DNA from: Enterobacter sp. RHBSTW-00994
Lineage (GTDB): Bacteria > Pseudomonadota > Gammaproteobacteria > Enterobacterales > Enterobacteriaceae
Assembly (NCBI RefSeq): GCF_013782625.1
Contig: NZ_CP056199.1
Span: 1,258,588 to 1,322,587 of the forward strand
Reading direction: 5' to 3'
Length of the DNA stretch: 64,000 nucleotides
Positions within the stretch are counted from its first letter, which is position 1. Every line of letters begins with the position of its first letter. The notes under the pieces are model-generated. The model was not told the DNA's origin, did no database searches, and worked only from the letters and a program-made list of their open reading frames with translations. The position numbers were made by a program, and so were the translations under genes. Positions 1 through 8,764 of the stretch are shown piece after piece.

Positions 1-984
1 CCGGCAGCGATTGCTAATCACGACGGTCCGATCCGCATTGCGGTGATCCGTAACCTCGGTTCAGACGACAACACCACCCAGTTTGTCGCAGGCGCGATTC
101 AGGAAGGAAAGAAACTCGGTTTTAAAGTCAGCACCTTTTTAAGCAACGGTGACGATGCCAAATTCCAGGATTTCGTCAACCAGGCGATCAGCCAGAAATA
201 CGACGGGATTATCCTCTCTCAGGGGCGTGATCCGTATGCCACCGCACTGGTGAAAAAAGCCGTGGATGCCGGGATCAAAGTGTCGGTGTTTGATACGGCG
301 GTAAACGGTGATATTCCGGGCGTAACCGTTACTCAGCAAGATGATGCGTCTCTCACCAACCTTTCCTTCGGTCAACTGGCGAAAGATTTCAACGGTAAAG
401 CCAATATCGTCAAGCTCTGGGTTGCGGGCTTCCCGCCGATGGAGCGTCGCCAGGCTGCGTACCAGGCGCTGCAAAAACAGTACCCGGACATCAAAGAGCT
501 GGAGTCCATTGGCGCTGTCTCTTCTGACGTGCAGGGCGATACCGCGAACAAAGTGGGCGCTATTCTGGCGAAGTACCCGAAAGGAAAAATCGATGCGATC
601 TGGGGAACCTGGGATGCGTTTAGTCAGGGAGCGTATAAGGCGCTGAAAGAGAACGGTCGTACTGAAATCAAACTCTACAGCATTGATATCTCCAACCAGG
701 ATCTGCAACTGATGCGTGAGCAGGGCAGCCCGTGGAAAGTGAGCGTGGCCGTCGATCCAAAACTGATTGGCGCAACTAATGTGCGTCTGATTGCAAACAA
801 GATTGCCGGGGAAGCGACACCTGCGACCTATGATTTCAAAGCTGCGGCTATTCCGCAGGCGCTGCTGACTGCGCAACCGGGCGCGGTGAACGTGGCGTCA
901 CTGGGCAAAATTATCCCTGGCTGGGGCCAGACTGAAGACTTTATCGCCCCGTGGTTTGCCACTCTGGAAACGAAAAATAAATGA
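1..984 (+). CDS. Sugar ABC transporter periplasmic substrate-binding protein (5' end cut off)
   Basis: The reading frame is open from the first base and runs to a TAA at 982-984, so the true start and signal peptide lie before the window. The 328 visible codons have the two-lobe type 1 periplasmic binding fold of the ribose/galactose-binding family. The N-terminal strand reads IRIAVIRNLGSDD, followed by the typical YDGIILSQGRD stretch and, in the second lobe, the IDAIWGTWDAFSQGA segment. By family it captures a monosaccharide or related ligand for an ABC permease that must lie upstream. The stop overlaps the start of the next gene (ATGA), so the two are probably co-translated. The ligand cannot be read from the sequence. 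Confidence 0.85.
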   Translation, partial: PAAIANHDGPIRIAVIRNLGSDDNTTQFVAGAIQEGKKLGFKVSTFLSNGDDAKFQDFVNQAISQKYDGIILSQGRDPYATALVKKAVDAGIKVSVFDTAVNGDIPGVTVTQQDDASLTNLSFGQLAKDFNGKANIVKLWVAGFPPMERRQAAYQALQKQYPDIKELESIGAVSSDVQGDTANKVGAILAKYPKGKIDAIWGTWDAFSQGAYKALKENGRTEIKLYSIDISNQDLQLMREQGSPWKVSVAVDPKLIGATNVRLIANKIAGEATPATYDFKAAAIPQALLTAQPGAVNVASLGKIIPGWGQTEDFIAPWFATLETKNK

Positions 985-2222
985 GTGGATTACCCACGCC
1001 TGAATACAGCCGCAATATGCGGCTGATTGGTCATAGCGACCAGGGCGGTCGCCCGGACGGCGTACAGTTGATGGTGCATCGCGGCTTTGCGTATATCGGC
1101 CATATGGTGTCGCAGGGTTTTTCGATTGTGGATGTTCGCGACCCGAAAAATCCGAAGGCGGCAGGATATGTTCCTGCCCCACCGGGGACATGGAATGTGC
1201 ATCTCCAGGCGCATGACGATCTGCTGCTGGTGATTAACGCCCGTGACCTGTTTGCCGATGCCCGCTTTGCCGATGAGAAGGTCTATTACACCCGACAGGT
1301 CGGTGAAACGGTCAGCGATGTGCGGGACAAAGGCTGGAGTGCAGGGCTGCGCATTTTCGATATTTCTACCCCGGATAAGCCGCGCGAAATCAGCTTCCTG
1401 TCATTGAACGGGATTGGTATCCACCGGATCTGGTATGTGGGCGGGCGTTGGGCATACGTCTCGGCACTGCTCGACGGATTTACGGATTATATCTTCCTGA
1501 CCATCGATCTTGCCGATCCACATAAACCCGAAGTGGCGGGGCGCTGGTGGCTACCAGGGATGAACCAGGCCGAAGGGGAACAGCCATGCTGGCCGGAAGG
1601 TAAACGTTATGCGCTTCACCATGCAATCATCGCGGGTGACACCGCCTATGGAAGCTGGCGTGATGGCGGACTGACGCTGCTGGACGTGAAAGATCGTACA
1701 CAACCTAAACTGATCAGCCATCGTAACTGGAGCCCGCCATTTGGTGGGGGCACGCATACTGCGTTGCCGCTACCGGACCGCGATCTGCTGGTGGTGCTGG
1801 ACGAGGCGGTGCTCGATAACCAGGAGGATGGCGAGAAGCTGATCTGGGTGTTTGATATTCGTGAGCCGTCGAATCCGGTGAGCATTTCCACCTTCCCGCA
1901 GCCGGATGAAAGGGATTATGTGGCGAAAGGGGCGCACTTTGGTCCGCATAACCTGCATGAAAATCGGCCTGGCAGTTTCATCAGTTCAACGCTGATTTTT
2001 GCCACTTACCAGAACGCCGGTGTGCGTGCATACGACATTTCCAATCCGTATCGGCCCGTCGAAACGGGGGCGTTAGTCCCTGCAGCACCGGAAAAAATGA
2101 TGGATACACGTCCAAATCGCCCTCAGGTGATCCAGTCATGTGATGTGTTTGTGGATGCGCAGGGAATAATCTACAGCACGGATTACAACGGTGGACTGTC
2201 GGTGATTGAGTATTTGGGGTGA
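981..2222 (+). CDS. LVIVD-repeat protein, probable cytosolic beta-propeller
   Basis: This 413-residue protein has at least six copies of the LVIVD-type blade motif: GFSIVDVRDPKNPKAAGY near residue 45, GLRIFDIS near 120, LTIDLADPHKPEVAG near 170, GLTLLDVKDRTQPKLI near 230, VFDIREPSNP near 285 and VRAYDISNPYRP near 350. There is no signal peptide. A His-rich AHFGPHNLHE segment near residue 318 could bind a metal, which is inference. The ATG overlaps the stop of the sugar-binding protein gene by four bases (ATGA), so it is the downstream member of an ABC-transporter operon. It may process or sense the imported ligand, but no function is established. It converges on mtnK. Confidence 0.75.
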   Translation: MSGLPTPEYSRNMRLIGHSDQGGRPDGVQLMVHRGFAYIGHMVSQGFSIVDVRDPKNPKAAGYVPAPPGTWNVHLQAHDDLLLVINARDLFADARFADEKVYYTRQVGETVSDVRDKGWSAGLRIFDISTPDKPREISFLSLNGIGIHRIWYVGGRWAYVSALLDGFTDYIFLTIDLADPHKPEVAGRWWLPGMNQAEGEQPCWPEGKRYALHHAIIAGDTAYGSWRDGGLTLLDVKDRTQPKLISHRNWSPPFGGGTHTALPLPDRDLLVVLDEAVLDNQEDGEKLIWVFDIREPSNPVSISTFPQPDERDYVAKGAHFGPHNLHENRPGSFISSTLIFATYQNAGVRAYDISNPYRPVETGALVPAAPEKMMDTRPNRPQVIQSCDVFVDAQGIIYSTDYNGGLSVIEYLG

Positions 2223-2235
2223 GTGCGGTTTGACG

Positions 2236-2267
2236 CCCTCACCCGGCCCTCTCCCACCGGGAGAAGG
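2236..2267. repeat. REP-like palindrome, copy 1
   Basis: CCCTCTCCC (2247-2255), a three-base loop and GGGAGAAGG (2259-2267) form an imperfect hairpin preceded by CCCTCACCCGG. It lies between the convergent LVIVD gene and mtnK. It is one of five dispersed elements with the same arms in this window. Confidence 0.6.
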
Positions 2268-2273
2268 AGAATA

Positions 2274-3473
2274 TCAACTGTACTGACGTATCCGCGCCAC
2301 CAGCTCTTCTGCGCTATCGATTCGCTCGGCAATCACAATCAGTGCCTTACCGAGTGTAATCGCGTGGCGCAGGCATTCGTGGCGCATGGCTTCATCCTGA
2401 ATGGTGTCAATGTCGGCCACGTGAGACAGGCCGACACTGCGTCGAATCAGCTCTGTACCGCAGAAGCCAATCGCATCCTGCCAGACCTTTTTCAGGAACG
2501 TGGAGGCATAACCCGGTACGTTCAGGGCGGCATCACGCGTTTTCTCGCTCGCCAGTGTCTGGAAGCGTTCAGCGAAGGTGTTCCACAGTTCCTGAATATC
2601 GCTCAGACGCTGTTCGCGGGCAGCCGCGGCATCGCGAATACCCAGATGCCCCGGCAGGCCACAGAAGTTCAGCAGCAGGTTGCCAATTGCTGTACCGATG
2701 TCAAAGCCAATCGGGCCGTAATAGCCAAATTCGGCGTCAATCGCTTTCAGGCTACCGTCAGCGACAAAAATCGAACCGCTGTGAATATCGCCGTGAAGCA
2801 ATGCTTCAGCCTGAGAGAAGAAGCGGTGTTTAAGGGCAGCGACGGCAATTTTCAGTTGAGCGTCGTCGCGCAGGGCGGCAACGTCGTGTTCCAGTGCCGC
2901 AGGATAGTTATTACGTTCGTGGATCTGGTAGGGATCGTTGAAGAACAGATCTTCGGTGATCTCACACATTTCGGGGTTAATGAATTTTGCCACCTGCGCT
3001 TTTTTATCATGCGGATGCAGATAAAAGTCGCTGGTGTGGAACAGCGTGTGAGCAAGATATTCCCCTAACTGGCGAGCGGCCTGCGGGTAGTAAATGCCTT
3101 GAACCAGCTCACCGCGCCAGATTTTATGGCTGGAGAGATCTTCCATCACCATCACCGCCAGCTCCGGGTCGAAATGATGGATTTTAACGGTGTGCTGCGG
3201 GCTATGTTGATAGTGTTCCACCAGTGTCTGCGCCTCCAGACGGGCGCGATCCAGCGTGAGTGGCCAGGATTCACCTACGCAGCGAACATAGGGCAGGGCC
3301 TGCTTGACGACGATGCGGCTTACTCCCTCGGCGTCGAAAATTTTAAAGACCAGATTGAGGTTGCCGTCGCCAACTTCCTGCGCCTCTACCAGCGATGATG
3401 GGTTATCGAGTCCGCCAAACTGCTTTGCATACTCCACTGCATCCTGGGCGGTAAAGGTACGGTATTGCGACAT
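2274..3473 (-). CDS. mtnK: 5-methylthioribose kinase
   Basis: MtnK phosphorylates 5-methylthioribose (from MTA/SAH nucleosidase action) to methylthioribose-1-phosphate, the entry step of methionine salvage. The 399-residue product has the aminoglycoside-phosphotransferase-like kinase fold. It shows a nucleotide loop [13 protein letters not shown] near residue 35, a catalytic loop [12 protein letters not shown] and the metal-binding [10 protein letters not shown] that replaces DFG. An upstream in-frame ATG at 3545 exists, but the ATG at 3471-3473 has a GAGGA ribosome-binding site 8 bases before it and starts like the family ([10 protein letters not shown]). It is divergent from mtnA across a region with MetJ boxes. 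Confidence 0.95.
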   Translation of the reverse strand: MSQYRTFTAQDAVEYAKQFGGLDNPSSLVEAQEVGDGNLNLVFKIFDAEGVSRIVVKQALPYVRCVGESWPLTLDRARLEAQTLVEHYQHSPQHTVKIHHFDPELAVMVMEDLSSHKIWRGELVQGIYYPQAARQLGEYLAHTLFHTSDFYLHPHDKKAQVAKFINPEMCEITEDLFFNDPYQIHERNNYPAALEHDVAALRDDAQLKIAVAALKHRFFSQAEALLHGDIHSGSIFVADGSLKAIDAEFGYYGPIGFDIGTAIGNLLLNFCGLPGHLGIRDAAAAREQRLSDIQELWNTFAERFQTLASEKTRDAALNVPGYASTFLKKVWQDAIGFCGTELIRRSVGLSHVADIDTIQDEAMRHECLRHAITLGKALIVIAERIDSAEELVARIRQYS

Positions 3474-3502
3474 TGCCTGTTCCTCACTGATTTTAGTAAT
3501 AA

Positions 3503-3526
3503 AGACATTTAGACGTCTATACATCT
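3503..3526. promoter_or_regulatory. Probable MetJ operator, three tandem met boxes (mtnK/mtnA)
   Basis: Three adjacent 8-mers read AGACATTT (3503-3510), AGACGTCT (3511-3518, exact consensus) and ATACATCT (3519-3526). MetJ binds tandem copies of AGACGTCT with S-adenosylmethionine as co-repressor. The array lies in the 105-bp divergent region between mtnK and mtnA and could control one or both. Confidence 0.8.
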
Positions 3527-3578
3527 GGATTTCATCCTGACACAATGTGATACATCAACGCAACAGAGAATTAACGAC

Positions 3579-4595
3579 ATGCAGACATTACAGACGACCA
3601 GCCTGCGGGTGGCGGATAATCAGCTCTTTATTCTCGATCAGCAGGCACTTCCGCAGGAGAAACGCTGGCTGGATGCCTCCACGGTCGAGGCGCTGGTGGG
3701 ACATATTCATGCTCTGCGCGTGCGTGGTGCACCGCTGATTGGGCTTTCCGCCAGCCTGCTTTTGGCGTTGCTGGCAGAAAACGGCAAAAACCGTGACGAA
3801 CTGGCGCTGGCGCTGGATACCCTGCGGGCCTCTCGCCCGACAGCAGTGAACCTGATGAATAACCTCGACCGCATGAAGCAGGCGCTGTGGCAGGAAGATT
3901 TTGTCCCGGCACTGGTGGCGGAGGCGCTGCATCTGATTGATGAAGATAAACAGCTCTGCAATGCGATTGCGCAAGCGGGTAGCGCGCTGGTCAAACCGGG
4001 CAGCCGACTGCTCACGCATTGTAATACGGGCGGCCTGGCGACAGCCGGAGTGGGGACGGCGTTGGGTGTCATTGCGCGTGCGCACCAGGAAGGCCACGTC
4101 AGCAACGTCTGGGTGGATGAAACGCGTCCATTATTGCAGGGCGGCAGGCTGACCGCATGGGAACTGGGGGAGCTGGGCGTGCCGTATCAGCTGATTACTG
4201 ATTCGATGGCCGCCAGCCTGATGGCAAAAGGGCAGGTGGATGCCGTGTGGGTCGGGGCAGACCGCATTGCCGCGAACGGGGATGTGGCGAACAAAATCGG
4301 GACATATTCTCTGGCGGTACTGGCGAAATTCCACGGCATTCCGTTTTATGTGGCAGCCCCACAAACCACACTTGATCCAAACTGCCCGAACGGCGATGCG
4401 ATCCCCATTGAACAACGTGCCGCCAGCGAAGTGACAGGTGTGGCCGGAAGCTTTGGTTCGGTGCAGTGGGCTCCAGAGGATGCGCAGGTCTACAACCCGG
4501 CATTTGATGTTACGCCAGCGGCGCTGATCAGCGGCTGGGTGCTGGATACCGGCGTGGTCACGCCGCAAGAGGTGGCAAAAGGGAAATTCGCCTGA
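3579..4595 (+). CDS. mtnA: Methylthioribose-1-phosphate isomerase
   Basis: MtnA converts methylthioribose-1-phosphate to methylthioribulose-1-phosphate, following MtnK. The 338-residue protein is of the eIF2B-alpha/MtnA family. The RGAPLIG phosphate-site motif is at residues 50-56, the catalytic cysteine is Cys148 in THCNTGG, and the catalytic aspartate is Asp228 in [10 protein letters not shown]. The length is normal for the family. It is transcribed away from mtnK and towards the mtnDCB genes. A short perfect inverted repeat (TAAGGGG/CCCCTTA, 4610-4625) follows the stop codon. Confidence 0.95.
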   Translation: MQTLQTTSLRVADNQLFILDQQALPQEKRWLDASTVEALVGHIHALRVRGAPLIGLSASLLLALLAENGKNRDELALALDTLRASRPTAVNLMNNLDRMKQALWQEDFVPALVAEALHLIDEDKQLCNAIAQAGSALVKPGSRLLTHCNTGGLATAGVGTALGVIARAHQEGHVSNVWVDETRPLLQGGRLTAWELGELGVPYQLITDSMAASLMAKGQVDAVWVGADRIAANGDVANKIGTYSLAVLAKFHGIPFYVAAPQTTLDPNCPNGDAIPIEQRAASEVTGVAGSFGSVQWAPEDAQVYNPAFDVTPAALISGWVLDTGVVTPQEVAKGKFA

Positions 4596-4637
4596 GCCTG
4601 GCTATCCTATAAGGGGCTCCCCTTAGAGGACAGAATC

Positions 4638-4963
4638 GTGAAGCTTGATCCCAATACTGATTTAAAACTGGAACGCGTGGTGGATGCGCCACGCGACTTG
4701 CTGTGCTCTGCTGGACCACGCCAGAGCACATCAAAAACTTCTTCATTCCTGTTCCCCATAAAGTGACCGAATGTGACCTTGATTTACGCGTGGGCGGGCG
4801 CTTTAACACCGTATTTGAGGTGGATGGCCAGCGGATGGACAACAAAGGCGTGTTCCTGGAAATTGATCCGGGCAAAAAGCGGGTGTTTACCGATGGCTAC
4901 ACCGAAGGCTGGGGAATTGTGCTGAATCAACTGGTGGCGTATGTGAAGGGGCTGAAACGGTAA
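4638..4963 (+). pseudogene. Decayed SRPBCC/AHSA1-type protein gene
   Basis: Translation from GTG 4638 gives an SRPBCC (AHSA1-like) N-terminus ending VDAPRDLL. The frame then shifts near 4704; restoring one base would read DLLWLCWTTPEHI, which continues in the +1 frame to TAA 4961-4963. The rest matches the family (VGGRFNTVFEVDG, then RVFTDGYTEGW) but jumps straight to the C-terminal GIVLNQLVAYVKG. The family normally has about 40-50 residues between these blocks, and both flanks contain EGW, so a deletion between short repeats is likely. The remnant of about 108 codons has two independent lesions. The frameshift and deletion are read directly; the family assignment rests on recognition. Confidence 0.8.
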
Positions 4964-4978
4964 AGAGTGCGTGCTTAT

Positions 4979-5001
4979 ACCCTCTCCCCATGGGAGAGGG
5001 T
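4979..5001. repeat. REP-like palindrome, copy 2
   Basis: ACCCTCTCCC (4979-4988), loop CAT and GGGAGAGGGT (4992-5001) form a perfect 10-bp stem between the SRPBCC pseudogene and the 3' end of mtnD. There is no U-tract, so it is not a standard terminator. Confidence 0.75.
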
Positions 5002-5011
5002 GAAAACCAGC

Positions 5012-5554
5012 CTATGCCAGGCGCGGATACGCATCCGCAATCGCATCCCCGGTAAACTGTGCAATCCACCCTTCTGGGTTATCGAAAATACGGATTGCGG
5101 TAAAGTTCGGCTCTGAACCCATATCAAACCAGTGTGGTGTGCCTGCGGGAACTGAGATCAGATCGTTTTTCTCACACAGCACCTGGTAAACCTGGTCACC
5201 GATGTGCAGGCAAAACAGCCCGGCGCCTTCGACAAAGAAACGCACTTCATCTTCGCCGTGTGTATGCTCGTTCAAAAACTTGGCACGCAGCGCCTCTTTT
5301 TGCGGGTTATCGGCCCGCAGGCTGATGACATCCCAGCTCTGATAGCCCTTCTCGGCGACCAGTTTGTCAATGGCGTGCTGATAGGCGTCGATCACCGTTT
5401 CAGGGGCGGGGTCACGGCCTAAATCGCGATCGGCAGCCCAGCGCTCAAAACGCACACCTTTGGCGTTGAGTTGTTGGGCGATGTCGGCGGTGTTGGTGCT
5501 GTGCCACTGTGGTTCGCTGGCATCTTTATCGGAATAAATGGTCAATGCGCTCAT
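5012..5554 (-). CDS. mtnD: Acireductone dioxygenase
   Basis: MtnD oxidises the acireductone produced by MtnC. With Fe(II) it gives 2-keto-4-methylthiobutyrate plus formate; with Ni(II) it follows an off-pathway route that releases CO. The 180-residue cupin carries the metal ligands His97, His99 and Glu103 (EHTHGEDE) and His141 (GTPHWFD). The start ATG at 5552-5554 overlaps the mtnC stop (ATGA), so it is the third gene of a coupled mtnB-mtnC-mtnD operon. Confidence is high from motif and context. Confidence 0.95.
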   Translation of the reverse strand: MSALTIYSDKDASEPQWHSTNTADIAQQLNAKGVRFERWAADRDLGRDPAPETVIDAYQHAIDKLVAEKGYQSWDVISLRADNPQKEALRAKFLNEHTHGEDEVRFFVEGAGLFCLHIGDQVYQVLCEKNDLISVPAGTPHWFDMGSEPNFTAIRIFDNPEGWIAQFTGDAIADAYPRLA

Positions 5555-6240
5555 GAAGGGATCTGCTCCGGATTAATCTCGTCAAACTGGTGCACCTGAT
5601 GATGCTGACTCGCGCCATCGTCATCACCACGGATCAACTGCAACGTACGGAAACCGGCCTGTGCGGCTGCATCCAGCTCCTGATGAATATCGGACAGGAA
5701 CAGGATCTGCGCCGGGGACACGCCAATCTGCGTGGCGATGGTGCTGTACGACTGCGTTTCGCGCTTCGCACCCACATGGGTATCAAAATAGCCGCTGAAC
5801 AGATGAGTAATATCACCTTCGTCGCTGTAGCCAAATAACAGTTTTTGCGCAGCAACGGAGCCAGAGGAATAAACATAGAGATCAATGCCTTGTGCTTTCC
5901 ATTTTTCCAGCGCAGGCAGGACGTCCGGGTAGAGATGGCCGGTAAAATCGCCGTTCACGTATCCGTCGTGCCAGATAATGCCCTGCAAGGCTTTCAGTGC
6001 CGTCGATTTGCGGTCTTCATCCATGAACGTAAACAGAGCGTCGGTAAGTTCGCTGGCGCTGGCATGCGGATTGCTGATTTCATCACGCAGGTTGTCCAGA
6101 ATCGATTTGACCGGTTCGGCGTACTGCTGAGCGGTCACGAAGGCCGCCAGTCGCTCACGCGCATAAGGGAACAAAACATCATGGACAAAACGGATATCGC
6201 TGGTGGTCCCTTCAATATCCGTCACAATCGCGCGAATCAT
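5551..6240 (-). CDS. mtnC: Enolase-phosphatase E1
   Basis: MtnC is the bifunctional HAD enzyme that enolises and then dephosphorylates 2,3-diketo-5-methylthiopentyl-1-phosphate to the acireductone. The 229-residue product begins [15 protein letters not shown], with the HAD nucleophile Asp8 and the Glu10 typical of E1. [13 protein letters not shown] is motif II and [14 protein letters not shown] carries motif III/IV. The frame extends 11 codons upstream, but the ATG at 6238-6240 overlaps the mtnB stop (ATGA) and matches the family N-terminus, so it was chosen. Confidence 0.95.
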   Translation of the reverse strand: MIRAIVTDIEGTTSDIRFVHDVLFPYARERLAAFVTAQQYAEPVKSILDNLRDEISNPHASASELTDALFTFMDEDRKSTALKALQGIIWHDGYVNGDFTGHLYPDVLPALEKWKAQGIDLYVYSSGSVAAQKLLFGYSDEGDITHLFSGYFDTHVGAKRETQSYSTIATQIGVSPAQILFLSDIHQELDAAAQAGFRTLQLIRGDDDGASQHHQVHQFDEINPEQIPS

Positions 6241-6851
6241 ACTCTCTCCAGTTGTCGTAAACGCATTTCGCATTCAAATAGGAATTCTAATCCCTCCAGA
6301 TGACGTCGGGCTTCTGCCACATCACGTCCCCAGCAGGTTAAGCCATGACCGCGCAGAAGAAAACCATAATTAAGCGCTTGTTCCTCGGCGTAATGGGCGA
6401 TTCGCGAAGCGAGGGCGTCAATATCCTGGTCGTTATCGAAAACCGGGATGGTGACGGTGTCCCGGTGCGTCGTCTGCCCGGAGAGGGATTTCTGCATTTC
6501 AAAACCGCTGAGCTGGAGTGCAGGGCCTTTGATCAGGCGCGACAACACCGTGGCATTCACCGTGTGCACGTGTAACACCGCGTTGGCCTGTGGGAACAGG
6601 CGGTAAATCAGCGTATGTAGACCCGTTTCGGCAGACGGTTTACGACCCGATGGCGCGCGATTCGTGGCGATCTCCACTTGCAGGAAGTCTTCTGTCGTGA
6701 GGCTGCCTTTATCTTTGCCGGATTCACTCAGCCAGCAGAGCGTTTCGTCCTGGCGTACCGACATATTGCCGCCTGTTGCAGGGGCCCACCCTTTTGCGCC
6801 AATCCAGCGGCAGGCGTCGGCCAGTTGTGTAAGTTGCAGGTTGTCTGTCAT
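6237..6851 (-). CDS. mtnB: Methylthioribulose-1-phosphate dehydratase
   Basis: MtnB dehydrates methylthioribulose-1-phosphate to the diketo compound used by MtnC. It is a 204-residue class II aldolase/adducin-fold zinc enzyme. GGNMSVR is near residue 28, metal ligands His94 and His96 lie in [10 protein letters not shown], and a third His lies in [11 protein letters not shown]. It is the first gene of mtnBCD. The promoter region upstream has tandem met boxes and is shared with ybdL. Confidence 0.95.
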   Translation of the reverse strand: MTDNLQLTQLADACRWIGAKGWAPATGGNMSVRQDETLCWLSESGKDKGSLTTEDFLQVEIATNRAPSGRKPSAETGLHTLIYRLFPQANAVLHVHTVNATVLSRLIKGPALQLSGFEMQKSLSGQTTHRDTVTIPVFDNDQDIDALASRIAHYAEEQALNYGFLLRGHGLTCWGRDVAEARRHLEGLEFLFECEMRLRQLERV

Positions 6852-6893
6852 TTTCCTTTTACCCTCTGTCGGCCAGGAATATTTATATCGTAT

Positions 6894-6909
6894 AGACGTC
6901 TAAGCGTCT
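6894..6909. promoter_or_regulatory. Probable MetJ operator, two met boxes (mtnBCD/ybdL)
   Basis: AGACGTCT (6894-6901, exact consensus) is followed directly by AAGCGTCT (6902-6909, 6 of 8). The site lies in the 125-bp divergent region between mtnB (start 6851) and ybdL (start 6977). It resembles the site between mtnK and mtnA, so the whole salvage cluster is probably SAM/MetJ-repressed. Confidence 0.8.
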
Positions 6910-6976
6910 TGATTGCCAAAGACTAACATCGTGTTATAGTGGCAGCAACATAAGTATTACATGCAGGCACAACACA

Positions 6977-8137
6977 ATGAGCAATAACGCATTGATTCCT
7001 CAGAGCAAACTTCCCAATCTTGGCACAACGATCTTTACGCAAATGAGCGCTCTGGCTCAGCAGCACAACGCTATTAACCTGTCCCAGGGATTCCCGGATT
7101 TTGACGGCCCGACCTATTTGCAGGAACGTCTGGCTCACCATGTGACGCAGGGGGCGAACCAGTATGCGCCGATGACGGGGGCTCAGGCGCTCCGGGATGC
7201 GATTTCCGATAAAACAGCAGAGTTGTACGGCTACAAGCCGGATGCCAATAGCGAAATCACGGTCACGGCGGGGGCTACCGAGGCGCTCTATGCGGCCATC
7301 ACCGCACTGGTGCGAACGGGCGATGAAGTGATCTGTTTCGACCCAAGCTACGATAGCTACGCACCGGCAATAGAACTTTCCGGTGGGGTGGTGAAACGTG
7401 TGGCGCTTCAGCCACCGCATTTTCGTCCAGACTGGCAGGCATTTTCCGCCTTGCTGAGCGATAAAACCCGTCTGGTGATCCTCAATACGCCACATAACCC
7501 GTCAGCCACCGTATGGCGTAAAGATGATTTTTCCGCCCTGTGGCAGGCCATTGCCGAACATGAGATCTATGTACTGAGCGATGAAGTGTACGAGCACATC
7601 TGTTTTGCAGAGGAAGGGCACGCCAGCGTGCTGGCGCATCCTCAATTACGTGAGCGATCGATTGCTGTCTCTTCGTTCGGTAAAACCTACCATATGACCG
7701 GCTGGAAGGTGGGGTACTGTGTGGCTCCGGCGGCCATCAGCACTGAGTTGCGTAAAGTACACCAGTACCTGACTTTTGCGGTGAACACGCCAGCACAGCT
7801 GGCTATTGCCGACATGTTGCGCGCAGAGCCGGAGCATTATCGACAGTTACCTGAATTTTACCGTGCACGTCGCGATCTGTTTGTGAATGCGCTGAGCCAG
7901 AGCCGTCTGGAGATTTTACCCTGTGAAGGGACCTATTTCCTGCTGGCGGATTACAGTGCTATTTCCGATCTGGATGATGTGAGTTTTTGTCAGTGGTTGA
8001 CGAAAGAAGTCGGTGTTGCGGCAATCCCGCTCTCTGTTTTTTGCGCCGATCCATTTCCGCATAAACTGATTCGACTCTGTTTTGCGAAGCAGGAATCGAC
8101 GCTACTGGCTGCTGCAGAACGTCTTAATACGCTCTGA
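6977..8137 (+). CDS. ybdL: Methionine (KMTB) aminotransferase YbdL
   Basis: YbdL is a 386-residue fold-type I PLP aminotransferase of the methionine-preferring kynurenine-aminotransferase-like group. Visible marks are NLSQGFPDFDGP near residue 36, the TAGATEALYAAI cofactor-phosphate region, NTPHNPSA (Asn-Pro), LSDEVYEH (PLP-ring Asp) and SSFGKTYHMTGWKVG (Schiff-base Lys). In methionine salvage it can transaminate 2-keto-4-methylthiobutyrate to methionine (the MtnE role). That role is supported here by its divergent placement with mtnBCD and the shared MetJ operator. In E. coli K-12 it sits in the same ybd context but without mtn genes. Confidence 0.92.
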   Translation: MSNNALIPQSKLPNLGTTIFTQMSALAQQHNAINLSQGFPDFDGPTYLQERLAHHVTQGANQYAPMTGAQALRDAISDKTAELYGYKPDANSEITVTAGATEALYAAITALVRTGDEVICFDPSYDSYAPAIELSGGVVKRVALQPPHFRPDWQAFSALLSDKTRLVILNTPHNPSATVWRKDDFSALWQAIAEHEIYVLSDEVYEHICFAEEGHASVLAHPQLRERSIAVSSFGKTYHMTGWKVGYCVAPAAISTELRKVHQYLTFAVNTPAQLAIADMLRAEPEHYRQLPEFYRARRDLFVNALSQSRLEILPCEGTYFLLADYSAISDLDDVSFCQWLTKEVGVAAIPLSVFCADPFPHKLIRLCFAKQESTLLAAAERLNTL

Positions 8138-8764
8138 TTACTTCACCGTCCAGGCTTCTGAATATCGACGGTCTGCAAACAGCTCCAGCAGGCCGTTGAT
8201 TTGTTTCAGGCGCAATACTTCATCGCTGTCCATGCCAAGTTCTTTACCAATTTTCACTTCACTCCAGCCCAGTAATGCCAGTTCGCGCACAATCTCAGAC
8301 ATGGCGTTAATTTGATGGCGTCCTCGGGCACGGTTATGGCGGATCGTGGCGGCCATGCGATCAACCTTCTCCTGCCGTTCTTTGCGCAGGCAGGTAACAG
8401 GTAAGTAGCCTTTCAACTGGCGTTTTAACGCGGCCCGGCTTTTACCGATCTCATGGCGGTGAAAACCATCGACGATTTCGTAATGTTGCGGTTCGCTCTC
8501 CGTCACCACAATCGGTTGTGTGAAACCATCTATCTCCAGAGATTGGCTGAGCAGCCGTTTTTCCGGTGGGGCAACGTTATTGGGGTTGTAGTCATTGGCA
8601 TAAATATCATCGTGTTTGATCCATAGCACGCAATCGATAGGCTGTTCCCTGAACGGGCTAAGCGTATGGATCGTGTGACGAAAGGTATTTATCGCATCAA
8701 TCCGTTCAGCTTCAGAGAGTGACTGAAGATAGCTTTCCATCTCTTTGATCAATCGTTGTTGCAT
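8138..8764 (-). CDS. ybdM: ParB/sulfiredoxin-fold protein YbdM (IbrB family)
   Basis: YbdM is a 208-residue ParB-N-domain protein. The early part has the ParB-type segment ANDYNPNNVAPPEKRLL, then GFTQPIVV, DGFHRHEIGKS and IRHNRARGRH, which occupy the nucleotide/phosphate-binding positions of ParB/Srx folds. A helix-turn-helix (LALLGWSEVKIGKELGM) follows. The family includes IbrB, described in E. coli as acting with IbrA in activation of immunoglobulin-binding eib genes. Its biochemistry is unknown. It overlaps the 3' end of ybdN by 16 bases. ATG 8762-8764 was chosen over 8774-8776 because the latter has its SD abutting the codon. It converges on ybdL. Confidence 0.85.
   Translation of the reverse strand: MQQRLIKEMESYLQSLSEAERIDAINTFRHTIHTLSPFREQPIDCVLWIKHDDIYANDYNPNNVAPPEKRLLSQSLEIDGFTQPIVVTESEPQHYEIVDGFHRHEIGKSRAALKRQLKGYLPVTCLRKERQEKVDRMAATIRHNRARGRHQINAMSEIVRELALLGWSEVKIGKELGMDSDEVLRLKQINGLLELFADRRYSEAWTVK

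Noticed and set aside
139..876. 245-codon minus-strand ORF at the window start
   Set aside because: It is antisense to the sugar-binding protein gene, with Arg/His/Phe-rich composition typical of shadow frames.
2223..3068. Long + strand ORF (281 codons) at the end of the LVIVD gene
   Set aside because: It lies antisense to mtnK, has no family features, and mtnK has clear kinase motifs and a ribosome-binding site.
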